NCBI GenBank assembly: GCA_910585725.1
Contig: CAJUFA010000006.1
Location: 60,550-124,549 of the forward strand
Source of the DNA: an uncultured Dorea sp.
GTDB taxonomy: Bacteria; Bacillota; Clostridia; Lachnospirales; Lachnospiraceae
Length of the DNA: 64,000 nt
Direction: 5' to 3'
Positions 18,502 to 26,216 of this stretch are shown one piece after another. The position numbers and the translations under genes were made by a program. Positions within the stretch are counted from its first letter, which is position 1, and every line of letters starts with the position of its first letter. A model generated the notes under the pieces. The model did no database searches. It had not been told where the DNA came from and saw only the letters and a program-made list of their open reading frames with translations.

Positions 18502-20502
18502 ATGAGATACCAGGATAAGTTTATTTTTGGTGCAGCTTATTATGAAGAATATATGCCTTGTGAAAGATTAGAAGAAGATATGAAGATGATGGTGGAAGCT
18601 GGATTCAATACGATACGAATTGGAGAATCTACGTGGAGTGTAGAGGAACCGTTTCCTGGCAGTTATGATTTTTCACATATCGACAGGGTAATTGATTCGG
18701 CGGAACATCATGGGCTCTATGTGATTGTAGGAACTCCTACTTATGCGGTACCCCACTGGTTAGTGCAGTTGGATCCAGATGTATTGGTGACGACGAAAGA
18801 TGGAAAAGCGAAGTATGGAGCACGTCAGAATATGGATATTACGAACCCCACTTACCGGTTTTATGCTGAGAGGATGATTCGTGCGATAGTATCACATACA
18901 GTAAATCGAAAGAATGTGATAGGTTTTCAGATTGATAATGAGACAAAACATTATGGAACAGCGGGCGATAAGGTGACAATTTTATTCCAGCGCTGGTTAC
19001 AGACAAAATTTAAGACAATTGAAGAGGTCAACGAAGCTTTCGGACTCAATTATTGGAGTAATTCTGTTACAAGGTTCGAAGATTTGCCAAATCCTGCAGG
19101 AACTATTAATGGAAGCTATGCCTGTGCTTTTGCTAAATTCCAGCGATATATGGCAGAAGATTTCCTGATGTGGCAATCTAATATTGTGAAAGAGTATTTG
19201 CGTCCAGATCAATTTATCACACAAAATTTTGATTATGAGTGGAAGAGTTTCGGGGCACCCGGACAGCAGGATGGATATTCTTGGGGAGTTCAGCCGGATA
19301 TCTGTCATTGGCATTCAGCAAAAGCCATGACTTTGATTGGAACAGATATCTATTGTTTTGTTCAGGATAAGTTAACCGGAAGAGAAATTGCTTTTGGTGG
19401 CGACTTGATGAGATCATTGAGAAAGGAGAATTACTTGGTATTAGAGAGCCAGGCTCAAGCATTTGCAGACTGGCTGCCTTATCCGGGACAATTGCGATTG
19501 ATGGCATTCAGTCATTTGGCATCGGGAGCATGTGGCGTGATGTATTGGAATTGGCATTCGCTCCATAACGGAATTGAATCTTATTGGAAAGGAATTCTTG
19601 GTCATGATTTTGAACCTAATCCAGTTTATGATGAGATATGCTTGATAGGAAAAGAGATGCGCAGACTATCTGACAAAATTAATGGGTTGAAAAAAAAGAA
19701 TAGAATTGCACTGGTTGTTAGTACCAATACAGTTAATGCACTGAAGTGGTTTCCGACCCATAAAGCTTTGCAATATAATGATGTAGTGCACTGGGTATAT
19801 GATGCTTTGTATGAATTGAACCTAGAATGTGATGTGATTTTTGCCCAAGAATGGGATTGGTCGGATTATGACATGATTATTTTCCCAGAGCTTTATTCTA
19901 TGCATGGTAGTATGGCGGGGCGGATTAGAGAGTTTGTTGCACGGGGTGGCACAGTGTTTGCCACGTTCCGAAGTTTTGTCGCGGATAAACATGTTAAGAT
20001 TTATCATGATCGACTTCCTCATGATTTGACGGATGTATTTGGAATGACTTATAATCAGTATACGCGTCCTGTCAATGTAACTGTAGGTGGTGTAGAAGCG
20101 AAATATTGGATGGAGCTTTTGAACCCAACGTCAGCAATTCCGGTGGAAAACTATACACATGGTTATTGGGGGAAATATGCTGCCGTCACGAAAAACCATT
20201 ATGAAAAAGGGACGGCATGGTATTTAGGAACCATGCTGTCGGATGAGAAACTGAAAGAATATCTTCTGGCGGCGGCAAAAGATGCAGGAATTGAAGTACA
20301 GTCTCAATGTTGGCCAATTATTATCCGGAACGGAATTAGCCAAGAAGGGAAGCGATTGCAGTTCCTTCTAAATTATTCTAATCAGAATGTACCAGTATGT
20401 ATTGGCTGTCAAGGGAGAGATTTGATTTCTAATAAGATTTACAAAAAAAATGAAGAAGTTCTTCTTATGGAATGGGGAGTTGCTGTAATTGAGGAAGCAT
20501 AA
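18502..20502 (+). CDS. Second GH42 beta-galactosidase-like enzyme
   Basis: A 666-residue GH42 protein, clearly divergent from its neighbour. Acid/base Glu147 lies in FQIDNETK and nucleophile Glu315 in LVLESQAQ. No secretion signal. I chose ATG 18502 because GGAGG at 18490-18494 is correctly spaced from it; ATG 18496 is only one base from that site. Last gene of the sugar operon. It probably acts on a different beta-galactoside from the first enzyme, or on an arabinoside, which some GH42 members also hydrolyse. Confidence 0.9.
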   Translation: MRYQDKFIFGAAYYEEYMPCERLEEDMKMMVEAGFNTIRIGESTWSVEEPFPGSYDFSHIDRVIDSAEHHGLYVIVGTPTYAVPHWLVQLDPDVLVTTKDGKAKYGARQNMDITNPTYRFYAERMIRAIVSHTVNRKNVIGFQIDNETKHYGTAGDKVTILFQRWLQTKFKTIEEVNEAFGLNYWSNSVTRFEDLPNPAGTINGSYACAFAKFQRYMAEDFLMWQSNIVKEYLRPDQFITQNFDYEWKSFGAPGQQDGYSWGVQPDICHWHSAKAMTLIGTDIYCFVQDKLTGREIAFGGDLMRSLRKENYLVLESQAQAFADWLPYPGQLRLMAFSHLASGACGVMYWNWHSLHNGIESYWKGILGHDFEPNPVYDEICLIGKEMRRLSDKINGLKKKNRIALVVSTNTVNALKWFPTHKALQYNDVVHWVYDALYELNLECDVIFAQEWDWSDYDMIIFPELYSMHGSMAGRIREFVARGGTVFATFRSFVADKHVKIYHDRLPHDLTDVFGMTYNQYTRPVNVTVGGVEAKYWMELLNPTSAIPVENYTHGYWGKYAAVTKNHYEKGTAWYLGTMLSDEKLKEYLLAAAKDAGIEVQSQCWPIIIRNGISQEGKRLQFLLNYSNQNVPVCIGCQGRDLISNKIYKKNEEVLLMEWGVAVIEEA

Positions 20503-20557
20503 GAGAGTTGTTTGATAATAAAACATGTTACTTAACAAGAGGTAAGGAAATATTGGT

Positions 20558-20593
20558 TGCATATACTCTTTTGTTATCAAAAGGGTATATGCA
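20558..20593. terminator. Hairpin after the sugar operon
   Basis: An inverted repeat with arms of 15-16 bp (TGCATATAC, then CTTTT, mirrored) around a GTTATC loop. It has only a weak T-run, so it is either the operon terminator or an operator before the next regulator gene. Confidence 0.55.
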
Positions 20594-20618
20594 TTTACTA
20601 TAAAAAAGATGTCAAATA

Positions 20619-21341
20619 ATGGACAAACAAAATGCTATAAAATATAAAAGTTTAATGATTAATGAAAAAGAAAAGTTATGGGATCTTTTATTGCCTATTG
20701 AAAATATTTTTGAGGTTTATCATGCAAAAAATATGCAAGATGCTATTTGTCATTTGGCAAGTTTTCCCTATCATTTAGTTGTGCTTGTAAGTGTGCAAGA
20801 TATAGAAATTACATGTAAAATGGTTAAGACAATACGAGGATTACAGAAAGATCCAATTATAATATTAGTGTCTGAAAATATAGAAGAGAGTATATTGTGT
20901 ATTAAAAAGGGAGCGGATGTGGTTTTAACGATTAACTGTAAGAAAGAAGATTTAAGGCTACGAATATATACTTTGTTGCAACGATACTTGGGATGGGAAA
21001 TGGGCAATGATAATGAGTCAGATATTATACAAAATGATTTGTTTATTATGAATTTTTCAATGCGGAAAGCATTTTGGAAAGAGCATGAATTGAACTTTAC
21101 TAAACATGAATTTGACTTTTTGTATCTTCTTGCTTCGTCATCAGAAAGAGTGTATACGTATAGTCAAATTTATCAAATTGTGTGGAATGAATATCCGCAA
21201 GGAAATATTGTAAATATGATTAGATGTATGATAAAGCGAATAAAGAAGAAATTGAAAGCTGCAGATTCCGATATACCAGATATGATTCATAACGTTCGGG
21301 ATATTGGGTATTTTTTTAAATTAGAAAATACAGATACTTAA
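20619..21341 (+). CDS. Atypical OmpR-type response regulator lacking the phospho-acceptor Asp
   Basis: A 240-residue protein with a receiver-like N-terminal half and a C-terminal winged-helix DNA-binding domain (FTKHEFDFLYLLAS, then RDIGYFF). At the normal phosphorylation site the strand reads YHLVVLVSV, with Val57 instead of Asp, and the usual N-terminal acidic pair is also missing, so it cannot be phosphorylated in the standard way. No kinase gene is adjacent. A terminator follows, then four direct repeats at one-helical-turn spacing in front of the sigma-like gene promoter; it is the obvious candidate to bind them. The ribosome site is weak. It probably controls ICE transfer. Confidence 0.82.
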   Translation: MDKQNAIKYKSLMINEKEKLWDLLLPIENIFEVYHAKNMQDAICHLASFPYHLVVLVSVQDIEITCKMVKTIRGLQKDPIIILVSENIEESILCIKKGADVVLTINCKKEDLRLRIYTLLQRYLGWEMGNDNESDIIQNDLFIMNFSMRKAFWKEHELNFTKHEFDFLYLLASSSERVYTYSQIYQIVWNEYPQGNIVNMIRCMIKRIKKKLKAADSDIPDMIHNVRDIGYFFKLENTDT

Positions 21342-21345
21342 AATG

Positions 21346-21385
21346 GAACAAATTGTGATATACAAGCATAATTTGTTCTTTTTTT
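21346..21385 (+). terminator. Terminator of the atypical regulator gene
   Basis: A 9-bp stem GAACAAATT/AATTTGTTC followed by seven T residues. Confidence 0.88.
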
Positions 21386-21412
21386 ATTCCTGTGAATAAC
21401 GAGTCAAGTGAG

Positions 21413-21498
21413 TGTGCATGCACATTTGTCGACTGCCGCAAGGGTTAAATATACATCAACTCTGCAATTTTGCTGACTCATTGCTTGCAGCAGTTGAC
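21413..21498. repeat. Palindromes upstream of the iterons
   Basis: A 12-bp palindrome TGTGCATGCACA (21413-21424), and a 15-bp imperfect inverted repeat: GTCGACTGCCGCAAG (21428-21442) against CTTGCAGCAGTTGAC (21484-21498), matching at 13 of 15 positions. They may be regulator or recombinase sites. The rest of the 21,386-21,824 stretch holds the iterons and leader described separately. Confidence 0.5.
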
Positions 21499-21542
21499 TA
21501 AGAAAGTAGATAATGTGTTTGTATTACAATTAAATTAAACAG

Positions 21543-21597
21543 TGACATCTATTTGACATTTGATTGACATTTAACTGACATTTTCGTTTTGTATACT
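21543..21597 (+). promoter_or_regulatory. Iteron-driven promoter of the sigma-like gene
   Basis: TGACAT occurs four times with starts at 21543, 21554, 21565 and 21576, exactly 11 bp apart, followed by a -10 TATACT at 21592-21597. No good -35 hexamer sits 17 bp before that -10, as expected for an activator-dependent promoter. One-turn spacing is typical of OmpR-family binding sites. Confidence 0.7.
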
Positions 21598-21704
21598 ATG
21601 CCTGTTGTTTCGAAAAGTAAGGTTATAAAAGATACAAAGGGCAACAGTATTTGCAGCAACATCATAGCAAGACAGGGGTTTTAAAACTAAATGTAAGAAT
21701 GGAT

Positions 21705-21743
21705 AGTGGTGCAATTCTGAATAAGACTGCACTGCTTTTTTTT
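21705..21743 (+). promoter_or_regulatory. Terminator-like attenuator in the leader of the sigma-like gene
   Basis: A 9-bp stem, AGTGGTGCA with TGCACTGCT (two G-U pairs), directly followed by a run of eight T residues. It lies about 110 bases after the TATACT box and 80 bases before the gene. CTGTTG at 21602 and CAACAG at 21642 could form an earlier stem. This looks like transcription attenuation. Confidence 0.6.
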
Positions 21744-21824
21744 GCGACAAAATTCGGCTGGAAAGCCAGGTCTCCGCCTCACTCCGATTTGATTTCAAAA
21801 AATTTTAAATCGGAGGAAAGAAAG

Positions 21825-22289
21825 ATGGCTTATAACAAAGCAAGAGAAGAACAAAAATGGAAGCAATGGAAAGAAAAAGAGGAAGAGAAGTTAAGAGCCT
21901 GCGGCATGGAGGAAGATTCTATTCAAAAATTAAGGGATAGCGATTGGAAAGATTTTAAGGCAGAGAGAATCTATCAGGATCACCGGGCAGATTATCCAGA
22001 ATACCCACAGTGGGAGAATGTGAAACCTGCTGAACCAGATATTGTGAAGGCAGATGCCTTGTTGGATGCCATAAGTGATGAGAAGATTTTTTCTATTCTT
22101 AAGGGGACAGATAAGAAAACATTACAGATTATTCTCTTGAAGATGCTGGGATTTTCTATCAATGAGATTTCCAGGGAAATGGGAATTCCCCCAAAGACGA
22201 TTTACACTCGGATGGACAGATTGAAGAAAAAAATGAAAAAGTTTTCGGAAAGTGAAGAAAAAAGAGGAAGTTCGGTGGCTATTAAGTAG
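21825..22289 (+). CDS. Sigma-70-like factor of the ICE (region 4 helix-turn-helix)
   Basis: A 154-residue protein: a charged N-terminal helix (KWKQWKEKEEEKLR), then a C-terminal sigma region 4-like helix-turn-helix (MLGFSINEISREMGIPPKTIYTRMDRLKKKMK). Such short sigma-like proteins are typical regulators of Clostridia ICEs. I chose ATG 21825 because of CGGAGGAAAG at 21811-21820; the frame is open upstream to a TTG at 21651 but that part overlaps the attenuator. No region 2 is visible, so it may act as a DNA-binding regulator rather than a full sigma factor. Confidence 0.8.
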   Translation: MAYNKAREEQKWKQWKEKEEEKLRACGMEEDSIQKLRDSDWKDFKAERIYQDHRADYPEYPQWENVKPAEPDIVKADALLDAISDEKIFSILKGTDKKTLQIILLKMLGFSINEISREMGIPPKTIYTRMDRLKKKMKKFSESEEKRGSSVAIK

Positions 22290-22952
22290 AAGGGTAAATT
22301 TGCTCACCGTTTTACATTACTATTTATAGCTGATGTATTCCTTTGGATGAACAGTGGGAAATATGGAGATTCCTTTCGTTTGCACATTGATAATTTCATA
22401 TCAACATTACAGGTACGTTCCCGTAAGTAGAAGCGTGACAAGATAAGCGCCAGGACAAGTGGAACCAGCATTGTATAGTGAAAGATGAGTCGTATTCTGA
22501 TATTGAGGATTTATAAATCAATGATTAGAGAAAATAGGGTGTCTTCTATTAGCAGTGCCCGGTTTTGCTTCGAGCGAGTCCTTATACTTGAAATAAAGCT
22601 ATGGCCGGCTTTCCGCCAAGATCACAAGCGGGGGATAATGATACACTTATTTGCCAAAGAGCATAGGATGAAATTCAGGTTGTAATCAGCAAGACCTTTC
22701 GGACATCTGTGAACGGTATCCAGTATAGTGCTGCGTGATTATCTATCAATTATAATTATGCAACGCTATACCAGCCAGATACCTGCCTGTAATGTTCCCA
22801 GCCATTGACGAAAGGGTAAATAACTGTTGGTTGTATTTCATGTATGTGAAGCATGTGAATCCGGCGTTTCCCATTCTCTGATGGCAGGCAGACGGGGGTG
22901 CGTGGTCAAATACGAATGCCAGAAATTAAGAAAAATGAAATCAATCGAAGTG
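22290..22952. other. Gene-free stretch between the sigma-like gene and the hairpin
   Basis: About 660 bases with no reading frame that has a plausible start and ribosome site. GGGTAAAT occurs near both ends (about 22292 and 22813). One frame at 22331-22428 is open for about 33 codons but ends at stops. The stretch may be decayed coding DNA or contain a transfer origin; neither can be shown here. Confidence 0.4.
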
Positions 22953-23019
22953 TGTCGTTGATATCGGATACCATGCGGCTGTGGGAAACCACGGCCGTAT
23001 TCATCCGATATCAACGACA
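22953..23019. repeat. 67-bp two-tier hairpin before the DUF3846 gene
   Basis: Perfect 17-bp arms at 22953-22969 and 23003-23019 (TGTCGTTGATATCGGAT and its complement) enclose a second stem, CGGC-GTGG / CCAC-GCCG, capped by GAAA. It lies 24 bases before the start of the next gene and has no T-run. It could be a replication or transfer origin, a protein site or an mRNA control element. Confidence 0.75.
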
Positions 23020-23043
23020 TACGTGAAAGAAGGTAACTTTAGT

Positions 23044-23544
23044 ATGAATTACGATGATGAAAAAGAAAGCGGACAGATGAAAGTCTTAGTAGTAGAGCCG
23101 CTAAAAGAACCATATATCAAAACTATTTCTGATGATCTGAAATCTTTGCAAAATGAAGTCGGCGGGAGTATTGAAGCAATCTTTCCGTTTCAGGATCCGG
23201 TTGCGGTCATACTCAACAGCGAAGGGAAACTCAATGGACTTATGCCAAACCGAGGATTTTATAACAGTGAGGGAAGGCTTGCAGACGTTTTTGTGGGTAC
23301 TTTTCTCATAATCGGATTGACGGAAGATGATTTTGATTCAATCAGTGAAGAATTGGCTGAAAAATATACGGAGGAATATAAGAACCCGGAAAGGATTATA
23401 TATATAAATGGAAAATATGTGATAGCTCCGGTGTCAGATGGAAAAGGGAAAGAGCCTGAGACGCAGCCAGACAAATCAACAAGTTCCAGGAAAATGAAAG
23501 ATGGAAAATCAGCAAAGAGAAACAGGTCGTATGAGGAACGCTAA
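23044..23544 (+). CDS. DUF3846 domain protein
   Basis: A 166-residue soluble protein whose body (KVLVVEPLKEPYIKTI, then VGGSIEAIFPF, then GLMPNRGFYNSEG, then DVFVGTFLIIG) matches the DUF3846 pattern common in Firmicutes mobile elements. The tail is charged and disordered. I chose ATG 23044, just after the long hairpin and behind GAAGGTAA. It overlaps the helicase gene by up to 44 bases. Function unknown; family members occur next to antirestriction and replication genes. Confidence 0.72.
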   Translation: MNYDDEKESGQMKVLVVEPLKEPYIKTISDDLKSLQNEVGGSIEAIFPFQDPVAVILNSEGKLNGLMPNRGFYNSEGRLADVFVGTFLIIGLTEDDFDSISEELAEKYTEEYKNPERIIYINGKYVIAPVSDGKGKEPETQPDKSTSSRKMKDGKSAKRNRSYEER

Positions 23545-25537
23545 TCAAACAAGGCATATTGGTAGATGCCAGAAAAGAGCTCATGAGGAAGTGGAATATA
23601 TTTTTCGGGAATTACTGCCAAAACACGGATTAGCCGTTAGGGAAGAGCAGCTTAAGTTAAGCCATGAGATGTTAGATGCTTTATGGGGAGACCAGATTGC
23701 TTTGTGCGACGCGGGAGTAGGTATTGGGAAAACCTACGCTTATCTTGTGGCATGTATTATGTTAGAGAAATATAAACAGAGAGACGGCAGTATCGCAGGC
23801 TGTAGTATCCATAATCGGTCAGCGGTCATCTCCACTTCCAGTATTGCACTGCAGGAGGCGGTCAGGCAGGAATACATTCCTTTTTTATCCAGGATCCTGC
23901 TGGAAGAAAATCTCATCCGGGTACCGCTGAAGTCCATGGTTCGGAAAGGAAAAGAGCATTTTGTATGCGACAGTCGCCTGGAGCTTCGGCTTTCCGCCAT
24001 CAGCGATAAGAGGAAGAACAAAGAGCAGAAAGAAGCGCTGCAATCTCTCCAGACATGCTATGACTTGGATCAGATCCATGGTCTGAGCGGATTCGACCGG
24101 AGGCTTGTATGTGTTCCGAAATTTTGTCCAAAGAACTGCCGGGAGAAGAAAAGCTGTCGGTATAGGATGTATATGGAACGGGCAAAGAATGCCGATATCC
24201 ATTTTCAGATCTGTAATCATAATTACCTGCTTGCGGATGCATTTCACCGGGTAAATGATTATCGTCCGTTACTTTCTGACTATTGGGTATTGGTTATGGA
24301 TGAAGCACATAAACTTCCGGAGGCAGCAGAGCAAATGTGCAGGAAGTCCTTATGCTTTGAGGATGTTCTGGAGATTTGTTATTTTTTAGAAAAGGAACAT
24401 CAGGGAATACGTGCAGATCGGTTCAAGGCCAAGATGAGGAAGTTATTTGATGTTGTAGCAGGGAATCATACTTTCGAGTACGGACAGAGAGTAGCATTTC
24501 AGAAGACGGAGGAATGTATCGGTATTCTAAAGGAGAGCGCTGCATTTGTGTTTGATATGGTCAGGCGCTGCAGGCGGTGCATCCCTAAATGGCTCCGGAA
24601 CCGGCTGGAAGAAATCGTAGAGACTCTCTGTCGTTTTTTAGATTCCGACAGGAGATACATCTTATATTTAGAACAAGATCGGGAAAAGGTTCCGGTTTTT
24701 TGCGTTGCCAGCCGGGAGATTCCGGCATACCTGCAGGAGATGTTGTGGAAACGAGGATTTCCGGCAATCCTGACCAGCGGTACATTAAAAGTCGGGAACG
24801 GATTTGCGCGTACCAGACAGATGATCGGGCTGAGCGAAAAAGACAGAGGAAAGAATGCAAAGGTGCAGGAATATGTAACTGACTCACCATTTGAATATAA
24901 GCAGAATTGCCTGCTTTATCTGCAGCAGGATGTAGGGAGAGTTCGACATGGAAGCCAAGAAGAAGTCATCCGGATTGCAAAACAGATTAAAAGGCTGGTT
25001 TCTTCCACACATGGTCATACGTTGGTGCTGTTTAGTTCTTATTCTATGATGGGGAGTGTGTACAAGATTCTGCACAGCAGCCTGTCATTTCCTATGGTGG
25101 AAGTGTGGAGGCATGCGCAGGAAGAGATCATGCGGTTTAAGCGGTTGGAAAATGCAGTTCTGTTCGCGGCCGGTTCTTGTTGGGAAGGAGTGGACTTTCC
25201 GGGTGACATAGTGTCTTCACTTATTATCGTAAGGCTCCCGTTCCCTGTTCCGGATCCGGTGAGGGAAGCGGAGAAAGAGCAGTATGGGAGTTTGAGGGAA
25301 TACATAGAGGCTGCCGTTGTGCCGGATATGCAGAGGAGGCTTCGGCAGGGATTCGGAAGAGCCATCCGGACAGAAACGGATACCTGTGTGGTATCGATTC
25401 TGGACCAGCGGGCAGCCAAAGGAGGAAGGTATCATGAGGATGTTCTACAGGCACTTCCAGAATGCCGGATGGCAGAGACGCTGGAAGAAGTGGAGGCATT
25501 TATCCGCAAGCGGAAGAATGTGGAATATTATATGTAA
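23501..25537 (+). CDS. DinG/XPD-like superfamily 2 helicase
   Basis: A 678-residue helicase. Walker A-like DAGVGIGKT lies at about 70-78, the DEAH box at 267-270 (VMDEAHKL), and four clustered cysteines (CVPKFCPKNCREKKSC) between motifs I and II bind a [4Fe-4S] cluster as in XPD/DinG. The C-terminal motifs GSCWEGVDFPGD and QGFGRAIR are intact. By family knowledge it unwinds DNA or R-loops 5' to 3'. In an ICE it may help replication of the excised circle. The start could also be ATG 23531, giving less overlap with the upstream gene. Confidence 0.85.
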   Translation: MENQQRETGRMRNANQTRHIGRCQKRAHEEVEYIFRELLPKHGLAVREEQLKLSHEMLDALWGDQIALCDAGVGIGKTYAYLVACIMLEKYKQRDGSIAGCSIHNRSAVISTSSIALQEAVRQEYIPFLSRILLEENLIRVPLKSMVRKGKEHFVCDSRLELRLSAISDKRKNKEQKEALQSLQTCYDLDQIHGLSGFDRRLVCVPKFCPKNCREKKSCRYRMYMERAKNADIHFQICNHNYLLADAFHRVNDYRPLLSDYWVLVMDEAHKLPEAAEQMCRKSLCFEDVLEICYFLEKEHQGIRADRFKAKMRKLFDVVAGNHTFEYGQRVAFQKTEECIGILKESAAFVFDMVRRCRRCIPKWLRNRLEEIVETLCRFLDSDRRYILYLEQDREKVPVFCVASREIPAYLQEMLWKRGFPAILTSGTLKVGNGFARTRQMIGLSEKDRGKNAKVQEYVTDSPFEYKQNCLLYLQQDVGRVRHGSQEEVIRIAKQIKRLVSSTHGHTLVLFSSYSMMGSVYKILHSSLSFPMVEVWRHAQEEIMRFKRLENAVLFAAGSCWEGVDFPGDIVSSLIIVRLPFPVPDPVREAEKEQYGSLREYIEAAVVPDMQRRLRQGFGRAIRTETDTCVVSILDQRAAKGGRYHEDVLQALPECRMAETLEEVEAFIRKRKNVEYYM

Positions 25538-25608
25538 GGACAAGCGTTGCAATAGGCTCCGGTAGTGTTGGTTCTGCTTAAATTGCAGGGAAGCTAAGAA
25601 GCAAAAAT

Positions 25609-25651
25609 TTGGTGGTATTTCAAGAGCGGTTTGTGGCGAATTGGTGGTATT
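25609..25651. repeat. Direct repeat TTGGTGGTATT before the recombinase genes
   Basis: Two identical 11-bp copies at 25609-25619 and 25641-25651, 32 bp apart (about three helical turns), with a degenerate third (TTTTGGTATGG) near 25664. They lie about 70 bases before the first recombinase-like gene and could be recombinase arm or operator sites. Confidence 0.5.
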
Positions 25652-25717
25652 GGCGATAGCTTTTTTGGTATGGAATGGGTATACTGTGTATAGCGTCAGA
25701 GGAAAGGAGAGACCAGC

Positions 25718-26215
25718 ATGGAATATTACAAAGTAATCGGAGAAATAGATGGTAAAGTACAGTGCTATTATATCTGTGAAACAGATACTTTTGAAATGGC
25801 CTCGGATCCCTCGCAGTATCTGATACATAAGACGATGTACAATAAATCGTCGAACACGGTACGGCGCAATGCTTATTCGTTGGCAGCTTATCTTGAATAT
25901 CTTAAAATCAGTGATGTAACGATTAATCAGGTAATCTTAATGGAATATGAGGAACAGAGCAGTTATTTTGTGAAGTTCCTGCACTGGCTGAAGGATGGAA
26001 ACCATAGGGAAACTAAAGAGAGCAAGATTCCGAATAATGGAACCTGTAATGCATATTTAAAGGATGTGTTCAGGTTCTATCTTTTTATGGAGATGCAGGG
26101 AAAGTATGAGAGTTTGAAAGTGCTATACTATGATTCCTTTACCACGCTAAACAGTGCGGTGTTAAAAGGAGACTTTTGTATCGGGCATAGCGTTAAAAAG
26201 GAAGGAGGTGAGTAA
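25718..26215 (+). CDS. Tyrosine recombinase-like protein with only the N-terminal domain
   Basis: A 165-residue protein that aligns along its length with the first half of the next gene product (shared layout SNTVRRNAYSL / PNTIRRSAFAL, then PNNGTCNAYLKDVFRFY / PNNETCNAYLKEVFRFY). It has the SAM-like core-binding domain and no catalytic Arg, His or Tyr. It ends with its own stop one base before the next ATG and has its own ribosome site (AAAGGAGAG), so it looks like an expressed protein rather than debris. It could bind att sites as a directionality factor or inhibitor; this is inference. Confidence 0.75.
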   Translation: MEYYKVIGEIDGKVQCYYICETDTFEMASDPSQYLIHKTMYNKSSNTVRRNAYSLAAYLEYLKISDVTINQVILMEYEEQSSYFVKFLHWLKDGNHRETKESKIPNNGTCNAYLKDVFRFYLFMEMQGKYESLKVLYYDSFTTLNSAVLKGDFCIGHSVKKEGGE

Positions 26216-26216
26216 A

